Of a stretch of 60,000 nucleotides of DNA, positions 50,616 through 60,000 are shown piece by piece. The position numbers and the translations under genes were made by a program. The stretch is from Cristatella mucedo. Lineage: Eukaryota; Bryozoa; Phylactolaemata; Cristatellidae. Under the pieces are notes generated by a model. The model was not told the DNA's origin. It ran no database searches and saw only the letters and a program-made list of their open reading frames with translations. The stretch covers positions 7,743,001-7,803,000 of the forward strand of contig WPIO01000006.1 in assembly GCA_009760855.2 (NCBI GenBank), in the 5' to 3' direction. Every line of letters begins with the position of its first letter. The first letter of the stretch is position 1.

Positions 50616-51128
50616 TCAGCTAATCGTGATATCAGCAATGCCACGTATTCCGGTCGGTGCCAGTGAGTAGCAGTCACGCAGCTGAAACACAGCAAAAAAC
50701 CTCTCGTTTTCGGTCACGTCACTGCCACTGGAAAAGGAACCAGTTTCGACATGGGTTCGACCTCCCAGCAGGTTTGAATAGCGAACTGTCTTTCGCACGT
50801 ACAGTCCGTCGGAGTACACCAACCTTAATCGAGCCCGTCGAGCAAAATGGCTTGGATCTCGTAGCTCACGGCCCGCCATGTAGACGGTCCACAGGGCGGA
50901 GGCGAATGACGCGTCAGAGGTCTCGGAAACTTCCAACGTACTCGTTTGCAGCTTACCGCAGCTCACATTCATCTCGCGAATATTTGGAAGTTTTGGTAAC
51001 TGGCATACCATATCTATTCGCAAGGAAATCGTATAGTGGAAACCAAGAATGCTGAGAGGTTTTAGTGCCGTTGGGTCGCCTAGTTTGGACGCTAACGATG
51101 CTCGGTTTAAACCTACGACTGCCTGCAT
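50616..51128 (-). CDS. Unrecognised 170-codon ORF
   Basis: ATG-initiated and open to a stop at 50616, with mixed composition and no low-complexity bias. The C-terminal half reads plausibly (RLRLVYSDGLYVRKTVRYSN). I recognise no domain, signal peptide or membrane segment. An ORF this long is expected about once or twice by chance in a window this size, and no splice context supports it. Confidence 0.18.
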   Translation of the reverse strand: MQAVVGLNRASLASKLGDPTALKPLSILGFHYTISLRIDMVCQLPKLPNIREMNVSCGKLQTSTLEVSETSDASFASALWTVYMAGRELRDPSHFARRARLRLVYSDGLYVRKTVRYSNLLGGRTHVETGSFSSGSDVTENERFFAVFQLRDCYSLAPTGIRGIADITIS

Positions 51129-51879
51129 AATCCTTCTAGTGGGGAGAGAGAGCGTGCAGAACTCACCGGTTCAGCTCTTCGAAGCCACCCTCTTGAGCAC
51201 TCTGCTGTGCAGCGACTGGAGGGAGATGAGCGAGTGAAGAAGCTAGTCTAGTCTAGTTTTTCCCCTGCGCTCAGGCGACCGACAGCCGACCGGTAGGTAG
51301 AGGGAGACAGCGAAGAGGTGGCTTCGCGGAGACTGCGCCGACGCGCTTGTACTTCCGCTATCAGTTAAGACACACTACACGATCGTTGGCTGATACTCTG
51401 AAAATCTTTCACAGTCTAGTTTATTTAGAATTCGTCTCGCGGTCGCTCAGCGGTACTTTTTTGTAGAGCTTCTACGAGCTTCTTTCCCAGTATTCTTTCT
51501 TAATACCGAAAGACGATTTCAGCTTCGTGTAAGCATGGCTAAACAAAATTTAGGTAAATATCCACTGCCCAACTGACTCATTTCAATGCTATCCGAGAAG
51601 TCTCGGGGGTGCGTGTCACCCCATTGATGCTCTCGCCGAACGACTCGAACCCGTGACCCGCTTCTGCCAGTGCTAGCGCCTTCATCCTCAGCTAAAGACC
51701 AGGGACAGCTCGACACGAGTCAGGCGGAAATAGCGGAACGAGAGCCAATAGTCGTCGGAAAAATGATGCAATTCTGTCGAAATCTGCGGTGTAAAATCAC
51801 AACAAATTCTATGGAAGTCAACACAATTTACGACTGAGTTCTGCGAAATCAATTGTCCGCAAAGTGGATACGATTAAAA
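51129..51879. other. No recognisable gene
   Basis: 51140-51360 is moderately GC-rich with a TCTAG tandem (about 51244-51257). I see no TATA or convincing exon. 49906-50615 is AT-rich and empty. Confidence 0.35.
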
Positions 51880-52075
51880 CTTTGCGTGCTAACACTAACC
51901 ATATTTGCAGGCTGCCCCTATGCCTGTCACCTCTAACCATCTTATCCTTATTGTCGTTGACTATACCACCACTCCCCTTTTGACCTAGCTTCCTTGGCAG
52001 CACATGTGTAAACTGCCCACAAAGAGATCAAGCTCTCTCATGGCGCTATACCAATGTGTTATTATTTTTATTATT
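51880..52075 (+). mobile_element. LINE family II, diverged 3' fragment
   Basis: CTAACACTAACCATATTTGC, then GTAAACTGCCCACAAAGAGA and ATGGCGCTATACCAATGTG with an ATT-rich end. Confidence 0.65.
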
Positions 52076-52110
52076 GACAAGCTATTCCTTCATGAATGTA
52101 CACTTGGTGA

Positions 52111-52280
52111 GCCGTGATGGCACACTAGGTAAGGCGGTTGCTTTCACGACCTCGGGACCGAGGTCGTGGGTTCGATTCCTGCGGTGGGCGATCCTTTATC
52201 GCCACTGCAAGCGGTCGTGATAGCCGTAAAGGCTCTTCTGTCGCTATACAAAAAGAGGCTGCTTAACCAACTAGGATTTT
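52111..52280 (+). mobile_element. SINE type A
   Basis: Nearly identical to 22864-23045 over the whole unit, including GAGGTCGTGGGTTCGATTCC, which points to recent activity. Confidence 0.85.
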
Positions 52281-52522
52281 TATTTTAACACTTACGAGCG
52301 CCAGTTATATACCAAGCGACATACTGGTGCTTTAGAAAACCCGAGACATCATAGATAGCTGCAGTGCCGTCTAGTAAGCCGTGCAACCCATGCGCCTGCA
52401 GAAGGAAATCCGTCGGCAAGCGGAGTGTCTAAAACACGGGTCAATCGCAGAATTTCTAAGGAAGTTTACCTTTCAAAACACAAACAATTTGGAAATATAA
52501 TCCAAAGTTTATGATCATATCA

Positions 52523-53515
52523 ATAATAATAGTAATTTACTTGATAAAGCGCCCTTAGAGAACTCAATCTCTTTCTAGGCGCTTTACATTTGCTGCAAAG
52601 GGAAATGCAATTGAATGGTGAGTAATATCATGCTTGATAAATAAACAACATTAATGACATGGTTAGGAGTGATATGTACAGGGTCAGCATGCAAATGTGG
52701 TTAGTGGCAGCATGCACAGTGTCAGCACGCATACGTCAATGAAGGACGAATCACAGGGACCCACTAAATGCTGTCCTAAATAGGTGCGTTTTTAAGTTCT
52801 TTTTAAATGTGGTCAGGTCATGGTATGTTCAGACGCAAGTCGGGAGGGAGTTCCAGGCTTTGGGAGCATGCGAACTAAATGCACGGTCTCCAAAGGATTT
52901 GAGGTTTGTACGAAGTGTTGGTAGACTGTTGGATTCCGAAAAGCGGGTGGTACGATGCTTGGCCTGATGGGGTAGTATATCTGACAGATAGGCTGGAGCC
53001 ATAGAATGAAGGGACCTAAAAGTGAGCGACAAAACCTCGAAGTCAATCCGTTGCTTGACTGGTAGCCAGTGCAGGTCGGCGAGAAGTGATGTAATGTGGC
53101 AACTGCGACGCTCACGACAGGCAAGCCTAGCTTCGGAGTTTTGCACCAGCTGTAATCGCCTGATCGCACATGCTGGTAGGCCAGTAAGCAGTGAGTTGCA
53201 TAAGTCGAGACGGGATGTCACGAATGCATGGACCAACTTGGACGTGGTATCCTTTCTAAACAAGCCCGAAGTTTAACAATGTTATGAAGCTGAAAATAGG
53301 CAGATTTGACTGTGGAGCTGATGTCGTCTAACAAGAGGTCGTTTTGGAACATAAGACCTAGATTTCGAGCTGATTCAACAGGAGATATGCTAACAGAGCC
53401 AATTTTGAGCGTCAGCCTTTCCACTTTCTGGACCAGACTGGGTTTTCCCATAAATAGTAAGTTAGTTTTATTATCTTTTAGTTTTAGAAGACAGCTAGAA
53501 CTCACGTTTTGATCG
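52523..53515 (-). mobile_element. LINE family II, longest copy
   Basis: Post-RT motifs are readable: [67 protein letters not shown] and [12 protein letters not shown]. An upstream segment in another frame reads TNLLFMGKPSLVQKVERLTL. One or more frameshifts are present. The 3' UTR ends in AAAGCGCCTAGAAAGAGATT...GGGCGCTTTATCAAGTA and an ATT tail. Confidence 0.88.
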
Positions 53516-54597
53516 CCGTCGGCGAAGACCAGCTCGCTGATTAATCTCTTTTAGGCTCTGACGCCTCAAATCGATGCACTGAAATTATCAGCGAGCCCGG
53601 GTTGGTACGGCATGACCGCAGATAACCGGCTTTCTGTCCACCGAGCAGTTTCTCTCTCAACTGAAGCTCATTAAATCCTATCGGCACTTAACTGCGGTAC
53701 AGAAGAGGCTCTGTCGATAATCAAGGACACCCGTTGAACGTGAACTAAGTGCAGAGCTAGACTATGCTAATTTAATCGATCCTCTGGCGAGCCGCAATGT
53801 TAGCCATGTTCCTTTTTGAGTAAAAAATTAGAAAGGTCTTTATTTTTTCCTTTTTTAACTTTCAAGTACACACTTTCGATGAACCCAAAATAAGCTATCA
53901 GTTTAAATGCAGTGGGGCACAGAACCGAACGCGTCAGGGGTTTAAAAAAGTCACGGAACGGCTCTGATAGTGACAAAGATCGTTGGTGGGCCTCGCCACA
54001 TGCAGAACAACTCCAAAACTATGAGGCAGCCGTTTACGTTCCTGTTGCGTTTGTACTGAACCGATGTATCTATAAAGATATGAGCACGATTGTGTGCCGG
54101 ATTCACTACATTTCTGTCATTTTAAAATCCAAGCTCTCGGAAGAAAATCTCCACAAGTAAGCTAGGCGCTGAGACGTTGTGAAAGAGGTCGAAATTCCTC
54201 TTGTCTGTGTTGTACGACATCTGTCAGCTGTAACGGATCAGTCTCTATCAAGACATTGAATCGCAGCAGAGGCGTTGGGCGTAGCGTCTGTGCATACGGC
54301 GGCAGAGCAAGGACCCTTGCTGTAGCTTCTCTTGTCGTAAGTTGATGCGGACGAGTTTCGTTGTCCTCTTTAAGACGTTATGTTGGCTTTAGTAGCTTGG
54401 AACAGGACTAGCTCGATGGTGTATCATATCGTGAGAGTATAAATATAATGTACGCAGCTAAAAATGTAAACGGCCGGTGAATGGAGAGTAAGTATATTCT
54501 CAAATAACCTACGTACGGTAATCCCACGACGGCACGACGGACATAACGTCCATCTCGCCTCGCCCGATGCCACCGCCATCCGCAGGGCCTCCACGAA
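53516..54597. other. No recognisable feature
   Basis: An 82-codon plus ORF (53912-54160) has no domain or splice support. Confidence 0.4.
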
Positions 54598-55068
54598 TCA
54601 CTTTCGAAGCACTGCGAATGTTAGACGAATGAAATTACCAGTCCAACTGATGGTACGAGTCAACGTGATGCGGCGGTTAAATGAGTCTGGGTGACGAACG
54701 TGATAATGCCTCTCGACAAAGTGATTGTGGTTGATGCTTTGGAAATTTGGGCGCTGACGACGAGGAATTGGCAGAGCCAAGGTTTCAGAAAAAGGATATT
54801 CCTCGCTGGCCTCCTGCCCATCACCAAAGTCTGACGAAGCACTGGCCGAACCTCCTCCGTCTCCGGCCTCCTCGTCGTCCTCTTTGTTCTCCTCGTCCTC
54901 GTCGTTCTCCTCGTCCTCGTCGTTCTCTACGTCCTCGTCGTTCTCTACGTCCTCGTCGTTCTCTACGTCCTCGTCGTTCTCTACGTCCTCGCCGTTCTCG
55001 TCCGGCTGTGCTGTTGGAGCTGCCGATGAGGCAATGCTAGAAGCATCAGGCACAATCTTTTTGTAGTT
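54598..55068 (-). CDS. Acidic hexapeptide-repeat ORF, possible terminal exon
   Basis: Reading starts after a CTATTCAG acceptor-like site at 55069 and stays open for 156 codons to a stop at 54598. The first part holds about six tandem 18-bp units coding EDVEND-like hexapeptides; then come a Gly/Ser/Glu stretch and a His/Arg-rich C-terminus (FVERHYHVRHPDSF, ending AVLRK). There is no in-frame ATG near the start, so it would need upstream exons. The acceptor lies inside a type B SINE tail. No domain recognised. A real terminal exon, an exonised repeat or a chance ORF over a minisatellite are all possible. Confidence 0.3.
   Translation of the reverse strand, partial: NYKKIVPDASSIASSAAPTAQPDENGEDVENDEDVENDEDVENDEDVENDEDEENDEDEENKEDDEEAGDGGGSASASSDFGDGQEASEEYPFSETLALPIPRRQRPNFQSINHNHFVERHYHVRHPDSFNRRITLTRTISWTGNFIRLTFAVLRK
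54886..55003. repeat. 18-bp coding-type minisatellite
   Basis: About six units of TCGTTCTCTACGTCCTCG or close variants, in frame with the minus-strand acidic ORF. Confidence 0.9.
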
Positions 55069-58000
55069 CTGAATAGAGATTAAGTTCTCTTAGGGGGCTA
55101 TACAAATTAATTATATACATATATATATATGTATATAAATATATATATTATCACTGCAGGGTCTCTCAGCATAAACGAATTATTGATTATCTGCACGGCA
55201 AGATCCATACTCCAGCCATTACGTCATCTTTATTCTCGAGATACGTCACAATGCAAAGCGCTGCTACAACAAACTTTGAGCTTGGTCAATAATGAGCTGG
55301 AGATTGTGTATTATATTGCCATAACCATTAGGCTTATAAGCATCGCAATATTTGTTTGTGTAAAACAAATACCCGACCTCTGACTTTTTCAGCTTACCCG
55401 AAGAGAAGAAGCTGAAGGAGGCAATCTGTCTCTTCTGGCGACCGACATGCAGTCGGTGAGTCATCGTGCTGAGTCCAAGCTTTTTTAAGCATGTAAAATA
55501 TCTTCCTTAAGTTCTGCAGTAACGGTTGTTATATACGGACAATTCTTAGGCTTTCATGAGCTTGTTGTTGTTGATAAGGACACCTTCTTGACTGCATGTG
55601 AAATGTTTAGAAATCGGCCTTTACCATTTGGTATATTATGACGGTACATTGTACATATTGCACAACTAGCTGAAATGGGGAAGGTTAACCGACCATAATG
55701 ACTAACGAATTTTCCCTAGCGTTCTGACGGAAAGAATCTCTTTCTAGGCAGTTTACGTATGTTAGAAAGAAAGCAATATTATTAGTTACTTAATTTATTA
55801 AATTAATTTCGTAATCGAAGTCTCTAGTCTTAGATGGAGTGGAAGCAATAAAAACTAGACTGAAAGAATGGCCAGTTGGCTAAGCAAGATGCATTCCTCC
55901 TTCATTTTTTCGCGGCAGTCTAAAGCCCGGAAGTCTCGGCCTTCCTCAATCAATCAAATGCGGTCTTACCATGTAAATTAAATTCCTGGATAGAAAATTT
56001 CTTACGATTTACTTGAGCGTAAGCTAAATTATTAGAATATAGGAGGTAACAAAAACCGTCTTGCCCGTTACATTCAGCATTTTAATCCGAGTGAGTGGCT
56101 TGGGTATTCCCAAGCAATTTCAGAGTCCTTTCAATTGTAATTCTAAACATTATCGTGAGATGGGAAGATACAACGGAAATTTAGTTTTGTGGGCGTTGGT
56201 GCAGTGTAGCATTACAGCGTTCGTACTGACGCTCGAAGCGGTTGCAAGTTTGGATGAGCGTTCACGCAGCGTCGTGTTCGAATAATTTAGGCAGACGCTC
56301 GTACGTTTGACGAATCGAGAAGTAAAGCTAGAATGCTGTGCTGCTCAAACCAAATGCAATCAAATGAGTCAACTAACAAATTTCACATAATAATTTGACG
56401 ACGCAGCGAGGACTTTTCACTCTGTGTACACTCGTTGGCGATGGTACAGATGTCACAGAAATTCGACCGCAAGGTAAACTTACAGCCGCTGTACCCTATG
56501 GTGCGTTCGCTATTCGCTTTGAGAAAGGCAGTATATAAGGTGGAAAAGGTCTTGCTCGCAGCTTCCACCCTCTGTCCTGTGCCTCTTTTTTAGTTCGGAT
56601 GCTGAATAGACTCTGAATAGATTCAGCTGACTTTTATCGCGCTTCATAATGCGGTCTCAGTGCTAAACATTGTTTGAATCCAGCTCGTTTCTGCACTGAC
56701 TAAGCTCGCCAGCAGATAAGCTCGTCAGCGTCAGTTTTGAACGACCTGTTTGAATGACCAGACGAATCAGAATAAATGCGGCTAGTCTAACCGCCTGTTT
56801 TGGTCTGAAGCACAGGATCGCATACGTCTTGAATTTCCCGAACAATGTAGCGTGATCGCTTGCTCAATCAGATTTGTTTTATCGTTGCTCGAAGCGAATA
56901 TTGTATCTCGTCGACCGAAATGGCAGACTGCTCAGCCAAAGGAGCTAGCCGAGCACGGTTAGAGTCAGGACATGATTTGCGATTGACCCAATTGTTTCGA
57001 ACGTGCAATTCTGAATTATGCCCGCCTATACCAAACAAATAAGACTGAATACGAATAATACTCCCGGTATTCTTGCTACATTATCACACCCCTCCGTGCC
57101 GATACTTTCAAGCAAACATCGGTGAGCGTGTCAGCAATATATTGATCGGTGCGTGTGTCGCCAATATACTCATTCACATGGCCCAGATCTACCAGGCCTC
57201 GCCCTCCCCTACTCATTCAGTGCAGTACTCATCGCCAGCTACCAAAATGCAAAATTTCGTAGGGGAGGGATATCTGTGTTTGGCAAGCCTTCAGGTGTGA
57301 TCTGCGCTACAAATTGGCGGTTCGAAAATTTAACAGGAAGGCCTCTTGAACTGAGGGATAAAGATCGATCAATAAGGATAATATATCTAAGACCGGCTGA
57401 GTTATTCAGCCTCAGATATTCAACATGTTCTGTAGTGTCAAGCGCTGAGCTCCTTTAGCTGTGGGTGATACTAAATCTTGGGAGATATTCAAGAAGATTA
57501 AGAGGAGAGTTCCCTGAATACAATGCACGCAATGCTTCGATCTAGTGAGATATGCTAGGCGTCGTGTGCTTTCGAAGTTATGCACGAGATAAGACTCTCC
57601 TCGGAGGGAGAGGGAAAATGATTCATTTACGTGGGAGTTAGCGTTGCGGAAATTAGCACGTTATTAATATTGCAAAGAGCCTATTTCTTTATGCCGCTCG
57701 CGTTGTCTTCGAGTGGCTCTAGCGTAGGATGCAGAAAGAAGTCTTCTATTATGCAGTCGCTTGAACCTAACTTATCTCAATACTTAATTAAGGGTCACTA
57801 ATTGTTCTTATGGCATTTGGTAGTAGACCCTGTCTACAAGTTAACTCTATAGCGTAAACATTAAGATTTCCGAATTACCCTTTTTTATTTCAGTCCTCAT
57901 TTTTAATGCTGCAAAGCCACAATTTTAACCGAGAAATGTATGCCAAGTTGTCAGATGATTGTATGCCACCAGTGAACAGGCGATGCGTCCTGCACACTGA

Positions 58001-60000
58001 CAAACTAGTCAAAGTCACGTTTTAGTACTAGCACGTAACATCCGAGCAGTGGATAAGACCCTGGATGTTGTACGGATAGAAGATATCGGAAGGTTTTGGA
58101 TGCATCCCCGAGCTTGATTAAATGCATCCCCGAACTTGATTGTCCCGGATTGGAGTGCTTTCGCATAGATGTATAACACCACGCCATTAATTTAACACAT
58201 GCGAGGTCAGCTAGATCGCTGGGTTAATTTCTCACAATTGGAAATCATATCCACATATGTTCGTGTCTCACTTCTTGCCCCAACCGCCTTGGCGAATCAT
58301 TTACTTGACATGCAAATACGTCTTGTGCAAATAATGCTACATTTCGTGTTTTATTTTAGGGTATATCGAGTGTAGGCGTACTTCACTTCGATCGTACAGT
58401 AAAAGACTCGGACAGAAAAAGTTGGTTCTCTTCTATGCATCTATTTGACACCTACGTATGACAGGATTGTAACTATACGACCCAATTGCGTATGTGTAAT
58501 TCAGATAACGCCATGACAGACAGGTACGCAGCTAAAGGTTATGTCATTGTATCACATCTTGTACAAGAAAAAATGTGCTCCCAAATGGGCGTGGTAAGGC
58601 TGCTCGTTCCTCCCCTCGTCTCGTTCCGACGCTGTCGCACCAGCATTCTCTGCAGGCTTTGCAGAGACTCTCATGGGTCTGCTATTGCCGCGTTAGAAAA
58701 AAGCTTAGCCGTTTTCCTATTTACTAAAAGTGCTGTACAAGCAGTCTTACTCGGACTTTCGAGGCCATGAGTATGTACTTCATACCTAGCTTGAAGGTCA
58801 CCTCGTACTAGTCATAAAGGTCACTCACCTTCAGTGTGCACTCGCATGACCATACCCTCGTTAGCACCTGGTGATGTTGTCTCCCTTGATCTAAATCTTA
58901 TAGCGCTACGGTCACTACTGCAAAGGCCTTGTAAGTCTTAAGTCTGAGCTACATTTTTAAGTCTAGTCAGCTTTTGTTCCGGTCAGCTTTCCCTCGTTTT
59001 TATGTAATCTTAAATCTCTCTTATGTCTAATCTAATATTATAATATCGTTTGCTACGCTGTGCTTTTCATGCGTACCTGTGCATGATACCAGCAAGAGGT
59101 CTTCGTCCTCGTCCTTCTGCCGAGATGTTGGAGCTGTCGATGAAATGAAGCCTTGAAGTATTGTTGCCTGTATATTTCTGTAGCCATGTATTTACTCAGG
59201 TTTAAGCACGTTGGCCTGAGAAGATACTTGCTTGTTCTTGAATGCTTGATACTTGCTGGTTTTTGAATGCTTGATCACTATTCCTCGGTTATTAATTCTC
59301 TTGCAGTGATCTGAAAAGTGCATGGATCGAGATTAAGGGTGCTATCCAAACGACGTATTATTAGTACTACTACTAGTATCAATGCATCCGTACTTCAAGG
59401 CCTGTCCACGCTTCTCCACTCTCTGCAAGAGTTTTAACTTTGCGTGCCGCAGCCACAGATTACATCTGTCATCTCTGCATTCCGGAACTGTTTCAGACAT
59501 ACGCTGACTATCATTGGTTGCACCTAAGTACTTCATCGATGCAGAAGATTTGACCATTGGCTTGAACAAACGGTAGACCGTTACAACGAGAAGCCATGTA
59601 GTAAAGTTTATGTATGCGATCTTGGTCGGAGAATCAAAACGACGGAAATACTCAACAACTTAAGGCTTGATAGTCAATATCACATGCAACACAATATCAG
59701 GTCCCGATCGCTGGCGGTGAGAAAAATGGTCGCCGAAAGAGTGGTTTGTAACGACTGCTCTGTGGAGAGTCTTCGGTCGGTCTAGGTGGGCAGTGCTGGA
59801 ATCAATACCGGATGCGGTTTGAGTTGTGACGGATAGCTGCCGTGGCACGTCTCCACTGCCCGTCGAATCGGAGCCTGACAGGCTGAAGGAGCCGAAAAGG
59901 ACGGGCTGAAGGAGCTTCCTCGCCTCGGGCTCGTTGCACGGAGCGCTGGCCGAATAGACTCTGCGCTCGTCTCCTGGGCGGACAGGGTGACCATTCTCGC
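55069..60000. other. Largely unrecognised flank
   Basis: Holds a type B SINE tail scrap and TA repeat (55069-55150), an LTR-like scrap near 55430-55480, a tandem 25-mer near 58095-58140, and a segment at 59098-59150 resembling part of the acidic ORF. No gene recognised. Confidence 0.4.

Noticed and set aside
51149-51179. Possible tiny 5'UTR intron (GTGAGT...CACTAG on the minus strand)
   Set aside because: Only about 31 bp, too short for a normal animal intron.
55393-55455. Apparent 63-bp exon with TTTTTCAG acceptor and GTGAGT donor
   Set aside because: The donor area (GTCGGTGAGTCATCGTGCTG) matches the LTR-like segments at 1450 and 17730, so it is more likely repeat sequence.

Overview
The window is nuclear DNA of an animal, probably an invertebrate. 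It has spliced genes with GT-AG introns, CR1/L2-type LINE remnants, tRNA-derived SINEs, hAT DNA-transposon debris and many long microsatellites. I cannot fix the phylum from sequence alone. No bacterial-type operon, CRISPR array, rRNA gene or free-standing tRNA gene was found.

Two complete, conserved protein-coding genes sit back to back in the middle of the window. On the minus strand (34984 down to 26079) is the 20S proteasome subunit alpha type-1 gene, PSMA1. I reconstruct nine exons and 275 codons; the first coding exon is a lone ATG, and one internal exon has only 40 bases. On the plus strand (35651 to 42579) is a BTBD10-family BTB/POZ gene, reconstructed as eight exons and 471 codons. 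All splice phases agree in both genes. The start codons are 666 bp apart, so the genes share a divergent promoter interval. PSMA1 makes a structural outer-ring subunit of the proteasome. BTBD10 is a BTB protein linked in vertebrates to Akt/PP2A signalling. Nothing in the sequence shows the two proteins acting together; the shared feature is the promoter and an apparently old linkage, since both map to human 11p15.

The left third (1 to 26 kb) is repeat-rich. It holds long CT, GT, GAGATA and GA tracts, two LTR-like segments, several LINE and SINE fragments, a 400-bp hAT-type MITE and a ~170-bp direct duplication. It also has two perfect inverted repeats (1671-1740 and 19250-19294), a GC-rich island with a CCAAT/TATA core promoter near 9.45 kb and one candidate exon at 5875-6087.

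The right third (43 to 60 kb) holds one orphan exon candidate, a decayed hAT transposase C-terminus, more LINE/SINE copies, an acidic hexapeptide-repeat ORF at 54.6-55.07 kb and long stretches where I recognise nothing.

The most informative repeat observation is a probable SINE/LINE partnership. A tRNA-derived SINE family (type B) carries the same 3' tail as LINE family II, about 45 bp that can be read on both.
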